DNA from: CAZOKZ01 sp964580585 | Lineage (GTDB): Bacteria; Sumerlaeota; Sumerlaeia; SLMS01; JAHLLQ01 | Length of the DNA: 64,000 bases | Direction of reading: 5' to 3' | Assembly: GCA_964580585.1 (NCBI GenBank) | Contig: CAZOKZ010000011.1 | Location: 31,090-95,089, forward strand | Shown: piece by piece, positions 57,418-64,000 of the stretch | Numbering within the stretch: position 1 is the stretch's first letter | Layout: each line of letters starts with the position of its first letter | Program-made: the position numbers and the translations under genes | The notes under the pieces: model-generated | Told to the model about the DNA's origin: nothing | The model's database searches: none | The model's input: the letters and a program-made list of their open reading frames with translations, nothing else

Positions 57418-59901
57418 TCAAGTTTCCATCATCACTTTGAGCAATGCGACTTTGAGATCTTTTAGAGAGGGAGGTTTCCCCACCACCAAGTCGATGTATT
57501 CGGGTGTATCGTTATCATTTTCCATCAATCCCCCCCAACCTGTCAGCAAAATGATTGGCGTTTTGGGCGAGAGGGCTTTGGCGCGCTTGGCAACTTCGCG
57601 GCCATCCATATGCGGCATCCCCAAATCGGTCATAATCACATCGAACGGCTTTCCATTACTCAAAGCTGTCTTAAAGAGTTTCAATCCGACGGGACCGCTA
57701 TCGACCGCTTCGACACGGTGCCCGAATCGCGTCAACGCCCGCTGCAATGTCTCGCGCACCATATCGTCATCGTCGATGCACAGAATGTAAAGTTTCTCAA
57801 TGGACCCTTGTCGGGTAGCTTCGCGTTCGTGGGTAAAATCCGTAGGCTCGCGGAAGGGGAATTGGAGCCGGAACGTTGTGCCTTTTCCCAGTTCGCTATC
57901 GATTTGAATGCGTCCGCGATGTCGTTGGACTATACCGTAAACCATCGAGAGGCCCAAGCCGGTGCCACGCTCGCCTTTGGTGGTAAAGAAAGGTTCCTGG
58001 CATCGTTGTTTAGCGACCTCGTCCATGCCCGTACCCGTGTCGATAATTTCAATCACGACATGGCGTTTTTGGACACCTGTCCGCAGCGTCAAATCCCCGC
58101 CTTCGGGCATCGCATCGACACCATTGAAGATCATGTTGATCAACGCCTCGCGGATTTCGCTTTCATTGCCAACGATGGGAGGCAAGTGCTCGTCCAAATC
58201 GGCGCGCATGTGGATGGCGATTCCATGTTCCTGGGGAATGTCGCGCCACCGGGGACGTGTCAGATCGATGACCTGCTTAATCAGCGGGTTGATATGAATC
58301 GGTTCCTGATATGTTTGCCGCTCGCGTTTGCGATAAAACTCGCTCAATCGGGAAACCGTGTTGGCGATGTCTTCGCCTGCTGCCATGATGTTGCGCAGTA
58401 ATTTCTGTGCCTCTTCATCCAATTCCGGAAGCAATTCGAGAATCACTTCCGGATATGTCGTAATGGGCAGCAGCGCGTTGTTGATATCGTGCGCAATTCC
58501 ACTGGCCATTTGCCCCATTGCGCGCAAACGTTCCTGCTGCATGATGGCCTGCTGAGTTTCGCGCAGTTCGTCGTATGCTTTTTGCAGTTCCTCGTACTGA
58601 TGCATCTGGTTGACAGCCAAAGCCACGTGTTCACCCAAATGCAGCAAGAACTCATTTTCGCTTTCGTTGAACGAATTCACCGGACGACGCATGACCAAAA
58701 CCACGCCGAGCAACAGGTCTTTGTTGACGAGCGGCGCCACCAGCAGAGAACGCATCCCGGCCTTGGCCAGGCGCCTCATCAAAGGAAATTTGGTATCCGC
58801 CGTGTCGGAAAACGACCGAATATTGCCCTTGGATAATTGCCCCAGTCCGTTTTCCAGCAACGAAATCATCTGGCCGGGACTCAGCCCCAGGTCTTCGGCA
58901 AGTTTCGGATCGTGGTTGGTGGTTTCGACAACGGCGAGCAAATCGGTTCGCTCGTCAAAGAAACAAATGCAGCCAAAGTCCACGGGTAAATCAACGTACA
59001 GGCTCTTGAGAACGACATGGAAAATGCTGATCAAATCCTGGCGTTCGGCGATTGATCGGGTGATCTGGTTGAGCAGGTTGGTTTGCAACAATTGCTGGCG
59101 GAGGAATTGCTCGGACCGTTTACGATCGTGGATATCGGTTAACGAACCCGCCATGCGCTGGGGTTTGCCCTGGTCGTTCCAAACGGATTGGCCACGGGCG
59201 TGAAACCAACGGTAGGCGCCGGATTTCGTCCGCATCCGATATTCGATATTATAGGGCGACCCATGGTCGAGATGATCGGCCAATGCGTCCAGAACGCGCG
59301 TGCGGTCGTCCGGATGCAGGTGATTTTCAAAGGTGTTGAAATTGTCCGAGAATTCGTACTCGGCATATCCAAGCAGTTCTTTATATCGCGGCGAGTAAAA
59401 TACCTCGTTGGTCAAAATATTCCAATCCCACAAACCGTCTCGCGATCCCTGTATGGCGAGCTGAAAGCGTTCTTCGCTCTGGCGAAGCGCATCGAGCGCA
59501 CGATTCCGCTCAATCAGGGCCTTGTGTTTTTCAATCGCGGCTGAAATTGTGGCAGGCAGACGGCGAATATGACCGGGGGTTTTGATCACGTAATCGGCGG
59601 CGCCCTGGCGCATGGCCTCGATGGCGATTTCTTCGCTCCCCGTACCTGTTACAATGACGACGGGAATTTCCGGACGAGTACCCCGGACAAACCGCAAAAC
59701 GTCCAGACCCTCGAGTCCCAGAATATTGAAATCGCTGAGGACCAGATCGATGGTCGAGGAAGCCAAGTGGGTTTTCAACCCCTCGAGTGTATCCACTTCG
59801 ACGACTACGAATCCACCATGCTCAATTTCAAGGGCGTCTTTGACCAACGCCCGATCGAGCGGGTTATCGTCGATATACAAGATGCACAGCGATTTGGCCA
59901 T
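57418..59901 (-). CDS. hybrid sensor histidine kinase (REC-PAS-GAF-HisKA-HATPase-REC)
   Basis: ATG 59901 (827 aa) follows GGGAA. A receiver domain (about 4-125; phospho-Asp in LVLSDFNILGLEGLDVL) leads, then PAS (about 142-262, GLWDWNILTNEVFYSPR), GAF (about 285-440, LVAPLVNKDLLLGVVLV) and the dimerisation helix with the phospho-His in MASGIAHDINNALLPITTYP. The ATPase has DTGTGMDEVAKQRCQEPFFT and GTGLGLSMVYGIVQRHRG. A second receiver (about 705-820, VIMTDLGMPHMDG) ends the protein. It is cytoplasmic with no membrane helix. Receivers at both ends are unusual and suggest a phosphorelay hub with the adjacent membrane kinase. Confidence 0.94.
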   Translation of the reverse strand: MAKSLCILYIDDNPLDRALVKDALEIEHGGFVVVEVDTLEGLKTHLASSTIDLVLSDFNILGLEGLDVLRFVRGTRPEIPVVIVTGTGSEEIAIEAMRQGAADYVIKTPGHIRRLPATISAAIEKHKALIERNRALDALRQSEERFQLAIQGSRDGLWDWNILTNEVFYSPRYKELLGYAEYEFSDNFNTFENHLHPDDRTRVLDALADHLDHGSPYNIEYRMRTKSGAYRWFHARGQSVWNDQGKPQRMAGSLTDIHDRKRSEQFLRQQLLQTNLLNQITRSIAERQDLISIFHVVLKSLYVDLPVDFGCICFFDERTDLLAVVETTNHDPKLAEDLGLSPGQMISLLENGLGQLSKGNIRSFSDTADTKFPLMRRLAKAGMRSLLVAPLVNKDLLLGVVLVMRRPVNSFNESENEFLLHLGEHVALAVNQMHQYEELQKAYDELRETQQAIMQQERLRAMGQMASGIAHDINNALLPITTYPEVILELLPELDEEAQKLLRNIMAAGEDIANTVSRLSEFYRKRERQTYQEPIHINPLIKQVIDLTRPRWRDIPQEHGIAIHMRADLDEHLPPIVGNESEIREALINMIFNGVDAMPEGGDLTLRTGVQKRHVVIEIIDTGTGMDEVAKQRCQEPFFTTKGERGTGLGLSMVYGIVQRHRGRIQIDSELGKGTTFRLQFPFREPTDFTHEREATRQGSIEKLYILCIDDDDMVRETLQRALTRFGHRVEAVDSGPVGLKLFKTALSNGKPFDVIMTDLGMPHMDGREVAKRAKALSPKTPIILLTGWGGLMENDNDTPEYIDLVVGKPPSLKDLKVALLKVMMET

Positions 59902-59936
59902 AACGGTTCCCAAAGATGGTTAGTCCGTTCCCCGAA

Positions 59937-59960
59937 ATCGTCTCCATACATCGAGACGAT
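59937..59960. repeat. inverted repeat between the two sensor kinase genes
   Basis: ATCGTCTC (59937-59944) and GAGACGAT (59953-59960) form a perfect 8-bp stem with an 8-nt loop, 36 bp upstream of the kinase at 59901. There is no T tract, so an operator or attenuator is as likely as a terminator. Confidence 0.45.
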
Positions 59961-60168
59961 GTTTACGGGCAAGCCCCTTCGAGCCGATTCAATCCCAGTT
60001 TGCCATTCAAACTCTATAATATTCCCCCCGTACCAAACAGGGTATCGTCTTGCAGGAATAAATCTTCTCGGGCTTGTCAGTGATATCCCCAACCAATATC
60101 ACAATAGCATGTTCCGATACCATTACCAGAAAATCAAGCAATTTCATTTTGCGAAATTCAAATTCGTT

Positions 60169-63100
60169 CTAAACCAGCGCTTGGACCAATGGCAGGTAAA
60201 TCGTGAACGTTGTTCCATTTTCGGGAATAGATTGGACAGAGATCCGACCGTTGAGAAGGTCCACGGACTTTTTGACGGTAGCGAGCCCGATTCCCGTACC
60301 CGGGTAGGCTTGCTCGGTGTGAAGACGTTGAAACGCATGGAAAATCTTTTCGTGGTATTCCGGGGCAATGCCGATACCATTGTCGCGCACGCTCAGACAG
60401 AACGACGTTTCATCCAATTCGCATTCGACCTCCACCAGGGGTTCCACATCGGGATTACGGTATTTCAACGCGTTGTCGATCAGATTCATCAAAATCTGAA
60501 ACAACAACGTTTCGTCCGAAATCAACCCCGGAGGATCATCCGGAAATTTCAAGCACCGGCTCACGTGGTTATCCCGGGTTTGCAATTCCTGTTGGATTTG
60601 GTCGAACAACCGTTTGAGCTCGATGTGCCTTCGATTGATTCCGCGCTGGCCCAGCCGCGAGTACGCCAACAAATCGTCAATCAACAATCCCATGCGGTTA
60701 CTGGCATGCTGGATGTGATCGAGATACTCTTGTCCTTCTTCGCTCAGTTGGCTTCGATAACGACGATTGATGATATCGGCAAATCCAATAATGGCGCGCA
60801 ATGGCGCTCTCAAATCGTGCGACACGGAATAAGAAAACGATTCGAGTTGTTTGTTGGCGCCTCGTAACGCCAGTTCAATGCGGCGACGTTCGAGAATTTC
60901 TTTCTCAAGATCGATGTTGGCTTTCTTGAGATCATCGTAAAGCCGCACTTTGATAATTGCAGCGGCGGCACGACTTGCCAACGACGTCAAAAATACAAGG
61001 TCTTCGCCGGTGAAATTTTTCGGTTCATATTCGACCGCATACAGCACCCCGAGGATTTCGCGCTCGGCCAAGAGGGGTATTCCGGCATAGGATTTAATGC
61101 CCATTTCTCGCATGACGGGGTTGGAACCAAACGGATCGTGACGCATGTCGTTGATAAAGAGCGGCTGGCGATGATCCACAATCCAACGGGTAGCGCCTCC
61201 CTGGCGGCGGACATGGTTGTTGTGCGAATGATCTTCGGTAAACTTCAACGTGGTGGCACCGACGCTCATTTCATCGGTCGTGGTATCCCACAAGATAACA
61301 CTGGCCCCAGCCGAAGCGGGCAAATGCTGCGTTACGGTCGCAACGACTTGCTGAAGCACTTGGGCCAGCTCATGAGGTTGGCTGATGGCAAGTTCGATTT
61401 CCGCCAATGCCGACTGGCGCCGATAGGCCAGTTCCAGGTCGGCGGTGCGTTCGATGACGCGCACTTCGAGTTCATCGCGCGCGCGCTCCAATGCCTCGCG
61501 AACGCGCACGCGCTCCGTTATATCCGAAAAAGAAACAACCACCCCATGGGGACGCGACGCGTCGGGGTACACCAGAGGTTCGGAATTCATGGAAAGCCAC
61601 GTCAGATTGCCTTCGAGCTTGCGAATCCCCATGATCACTTGGCTGCATGGTCTTCCGGTGTTGAGTGAAATGGTGGCAGGATGTTCGGAAGGAGGAAACG
61701 GTGCTCCGTCGGACCGGATGGTGTGGCCTTCAAAGTCTTTGGTGGTCAGTCCGATCAATTCGCTGCTACGAATTCCCAGAATTTCCTCGGCGGCAGGATT
61801 ACAGGCGCGAATAATTCCCGTTTCGTCGTAAAATACAAGGCCTTCGGCCATGGCAGTTACCAGCGACCGATAACGTTGTTCGCTCTCGCGCAAGGTCACT
61901 TCCGCCAGCTTACGTTGTGTGATATCGATGAAGGTCACCACGGCGCCGGTTTGCAAGTGCGTGACATGATCGAAGAGAGGAATGGCGCTGTAATTAGCCC
62001 AGGTAATGACGCCATCGGGACGACGAGTCCCAATGGTAACAGGCCCATGAGGTTGACCCGTCGCCAGGCATCGCGACACGGGATAATCTTCCACGGGACA
62101 ATGCGTGCCGTCTTCATAGGTGGTAACGGAATCGAAATCCTGAATGTAACGATCGGTGATTTCATCGTAGGTCAGACCAAGTAGCTCCTGGGCGGGCTCG
62201 TTGGTCTGAACAATCGCCCCTTTGTGATCGACCATGACGATTCCGCCGGGAACTGCGGATATAATTCGGCGGTTGAGTTCTTCGCTCCGAAGTAAAAATT
62301 CCTCCGCCATTTTCCGGTCGGTTATATCGGTTACCATCGCCAACGCTCCTTCGTGGCGATTTTCATCCTCGATAATCGGACTGGATGTAACCAACCCCCA
62401 ACGTTTGCTTCCATTGCGATGGAGAAAACAAAACTCGCGAGAAAACGGTTCGTTGGAATTTCGATGCGCTAACAATTGAGACACATTGGATGGACTGTCT
62501 GGGCAGAGGAAGCTCGCGAATGGCCGCCCCATCATTTCCTGTTCGTTAACCCCCAGAATTTGCCCCATTCGCGGATTCGAAAACTGGATGGCTCCATCCG
62601 AATTCAAGACCAGAATGCCTTCTGCGGTGGTTTGAACGATGCGCCGGAATTTTCCTTCGCTCTCCTCGAGTCGCAGCACGTTTCGACGAAAATACATCAT
62701 CACCATCGAAATGGCGACAAAGAATTGAAAAAACGCCGCCATCAAATAGCCCCAGGGAGCAAACCACACCACCGGACGCAGGAACGGATAATCCAATCGG
62801 TGCAAACCCCAAAGGGCAAAGGTCCATCCCACCATGCGTTTCTCCGCTCCCGAAAAAGTCGGGATGGTAAACATCAAGTGGCCGGTCCACAGCATGATCG
62901 TACCAAGAAAGAAAAAAATCGGAACGGTTTCCTGGAGAAACGACAATCCCAGGAGATTGGAAAACACACTCCAGATACCGATCGCCGCTGTTACCAACAC
63001 CCAACCTTGCGGCATGCGGCGCTCAAGAAGTTCGTACGTTCCCCAGAGCAAAAACAAGGCGTTGGTTAAAGCCGAAAAATCGACCGCGACACTGAGCCAG

Positions 63101-63288
63101 ACGTGATGGACATCGGAATGGGTCGCGCGAAGGAGTTCAAAAATCAACCGAAGGGCCGACGCCCCCCAACCAATGGTCCAAAGTCCCATAAAACGCTCGC
63201 GATGGACGATGTACAAATAAAAGTACACGCCCACCAACACGAGCATACAAACAAGCGAAGCAGTAATGGCAGGAATCAGCCAGTCCAT
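60169..63288 (-). CDS. membrane PAS-GAF sensor histidine kinase
   Basis: ATG 63288 (1039 aa) was chosen because it starts the first hydrophobic segment; a TTG at 63369 would add 27 polar residues. About seven membrane helices fill residues 1-205 (WLIPAITASLVCMLVLVGVY first). Three PAS domains follow (GILVLNSDGAIQFSNPRMGQ; GGIVMVDHKGAIVQTNEPAQ; GLVFYDETGIIRACNPAAEE), then a GAF domain (SYAGIPLLAEREILGVLYAV). The phospho-His is in FSYSVSHDLRAPLRAIIGFA, and the ATPase has NLIDNALKYRN and VRDNGIGIAPEYHEKIFHAF. A phytochrome-type HisKA is suggested by SYSVSHDLRAPL. It ends 267 bp upstream of the cytoplasmic hybrid kinase. Confidence 0.94.
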   Translation of the reverse strand: MDWLIPAITASLVCMLVLVGVYFYLYIVHRERFMGLWTIGWGASALRLIFELLRATHSDVHHVWLSVAVDFSALTNALFLLWGTYELLERRMPQGWVLVTAAIGIWSVFSNLLGLSFLQETVPIFFFLGTIMLWTGHLMFTIPTFSGAEKRMVGWTFALWGLHRLDYPFLRPVVWFAPWGYLMAAFFQFFVAISMVMMYFRRNVLRLEESEGKFRRIVQTTAEGILVLNSDGAIQFSNPRMGQILGVNEQEMMGRPFASFLCPDSPSNVSQLLAHRNSNEPFSREFCFLHRNGSKRWGLVTSSPIIEDENRHEGALAMVTDITDRKMAEEFLLRSEELNRRIISAVPGGIVMVDHKGAIVQTNEPAQELLGLTYDEITDRYIQDFDSVTTYEDGTHCPVEDYPVSRCLATGQPHGPVTIGTRRPDGVITWANYSAIPLFDHVTHLQTGAVVTFIDITQRKLAEVTLRESEQRYRSLVTAMAEGLVFYDETGIIRACNPAAEEILGIRSSELIGLTTKDFEGHTIRSDGAPFPPSEHPATISLNTGRPCSQVIMGIRKLEGNLTWLSMNSEPLVYPDASRPHGVVVSFSDITERVRVREALERARDELEVRVIERTADLELAYRRQSALAEIELAISQPHELAQVLQQVVATVTQHLPASAGASVILWDTTTDEMSVGATTLKFTEDHSHNNHVRRQGGATRWIVDHRQPLFINDMRHDPFGSNPVMREMGIKSYAGIPLLAEREILGVLYAVEYEPKNFTGEDLVFLTSLASRAAAAIIKVRLYDDLKKANIDLEKEILERRRIELALRGANKQLESFSYSVSHDLRAPLRAIIGFADIINRRYRSQLSEEGQEYLDHIQHASNRMGLLIDDLLAYSRLGQRGINRRHIELKRLFDQIQQELQTRDNHVSRCLKFPDDPPGLISDETLLFQILMNLIDNALKYRNPDVEPLVEVECELDETSFCLSVRDNGIGIAPEYHEKIFHAFQRLHTEQAYPGTGIGLATVKKSVDLLNGRISVQSIPENGTTFTIYLPLVQALV

Positions 63289-63487
63289 AGTTGTTTTCGT
63301 CTGAGAGGATCGCTCGCAATTGGGAATCACGGGAGTTATTTCCCGAAATCGCTCATTGAGCAAGCTCAAACATGAAGAACAAGGGTTTATGATTTTTGAT
63401 TGTGGACTGTACGATGATCGATACTCTTGTATTCAAGTTGGATTTACGCGGCAAACTCGCAGAATGGCCCACACGAAATGACCCGCC

Positions 63488-64000
63488 ATGCCGATCATTA
63501 ACATCCGAAAACGCGAACTGATGTGCAAAATCGTTTACGCCGGTCCAGCGCTCGGCGGCAAAACGACCAGTATCAAATCCATCCACCGCTTCATTCCCGA
63601 TGAGGAACGCACCGAGTTGAGTTTGATTCATACGGAAGGGGACCAAACGCTGTTCTTCGATTATTTTTCGATGGACCTGGAAGACATCGCGGGGTTCAAA
63701 ACCAAATTCATGGTGTATGGCGTTCCCGGCCAGCCGTTCTACCGCACCACGCGCAAGACGGTTCTGAACGGAGTGGACGGCTTGGTTTTCGTGGCCGACA
63801 GCGACGCATCGCGTATCGAAGACAATCTCGAATCCCTCGAAGACATGCACACCCTGCTCAAGGAATACGGCTACAAATCCGAAGAAATCCCGCTCGTCAT
63901 CCAATACAACAAACGCGATTTATTTTACCGTTCGTCCGTCGAAGAATTGGACGCGCTTCTCAACCATCGCGGGTCGCGGGTGTTTGAAACCGTTGCGATC
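63488..64000 (+). CDS. MglA-like small Ras-family GTPase (3' end outside window)
   Basis: From ATG 63488 the frame is open to the window edge (171 codons). The P-loop is KIVYAGPALGGKTTSIKSIH, and SMDLEDIAGFKTKFMVYGVP with GQPFYRTTRKTVLNGVDGLV matches MglA-type switch regions. VFVADSDASRIEDNLESLED and the G4 motif VIQYNKRDLFYR complete the GTPase. MglA sets cell polarity and motility direction in Myxococcus, and relatives occur in many phyla. No mglB (its GAP) is visible. It is divergent from the membrane sensor kinase. Confidence 0.92.
   Translation, partial: MPIINIRKRELMCKIVYAGPALGGKTTSIKSIHRFIPDEERTELSLIHTEGDQTLFFDYFSMDLEDIAGFKTKFMVYGVPGQPFYRTTRKTVLNGVDGLVFVADSDASRIEDNLESLEDMHTLLKEYGYKSEEIPLVIQYNKRDLFYRSSVEELDALLNHRGSRVFETVAI

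Noticed and set aside
59569..60867. 432-codon plus-strand frame spanning both kinase genes
   Set aside because: It crosses the end of one kinase gene and the start of another on the opposite strand, and reads as their complement.
1..64000. CRISPR arrays, tRNA or rRNA genes, prophage, IS elements
   Set aside because: No regular direct repeats with spacers, T-arm patterns, transposase or phage proteins were recognised. A search with tRNAscan-type tools could not be run.

Overview
This 64 kb window looks like one contiguous piece of a chromosome from a free-living Gram-negative bacterium of moderate GC content. KdsA and a Wzt-type ABC ATPase point to LPS or other surface polysaccharide. MurJ, two sugar transferases, lipoproteins, Pro-rich secreted proteins and very large PAS histidine kinases are also present. 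The mix of dockerin/cohesin modules, FGE-like folds, VCBS repeats, eukaryote-type kinases, TIGR03032 and an MglA-like GTPase resembles little-cultivated phyla such as Sumerlaeota, Hydrogenedentota or the Planctomycetota sphere. That placement is inference only. I saw no rRNA, tRNA, CRISPR array, insertion sequence or prophage.

Layout. 0-9 kb: a polysaccharide-export ATPase (cut by the window edge), pcm, a DJ-1/PfpI protein and dtd on the minus strand. These are followed by a DUF58-transglutaminase pair and kdsA-truA on the plus strand. 9-15 kb: small accessory genes, including an SMP-30 propeller, a mini-propeller, two paralogous membrane proteins, a VCBS lipoprotein and a YcxB-like gene broken by one in-frame TAG. 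15-24 kb: moaA, an FHA-PilZ protein, a TIGR03032 protein, rarA, sppA and a WG-repeat protein. 24-31.6 kb: a tightly overlapping treZ-GH57-treY operon for trehalose from alpha-glucan. 31.6-41 kb: a Ser/Thr kinase, a nucleotidyltransferase, queG, a dehydrogenase-like protein, a phosphatase-cytochrome c fusion and several small conserved proteins. 41-50 kb: ndk, ligA, a UbiA prenyltransferase, a glycosyltransferase-MurJ-glycosyltransferase operon and a GDSL esterase. 50-57 kb: a holA-like gene, a secreted protein, a BshB1-type deacetylase, a hydrolase, a YHS-DUF2231 protein, a GGCT-like protein and a dockerin/FGE-like/cohesin protein. 57-64 kb: two large sensor kinases and a divergent MglA-like GTPase (cut by the window edge). 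The two cut genes (4-1254 minus, 63488-64000 plus) were found by direct translation.

The most unusual signal is not a gene. The 9-mer GGGACGGAG occurs 22 times on both strands (17 copies extend to GGGGACGGAG), where fewer than one is expected. Most copies lie inside coding sequences in several reading frames. Three sites form hairpins from an inverted pair. This architecture resembles DNA-uptake sequences or REP-type elements, but no known signal is identified. A second repeat family, arrays of a GGATGAA-like heptamer, sits at gene ends and twice forms inverted pairs around 94-130 bp of intergenic DNA.
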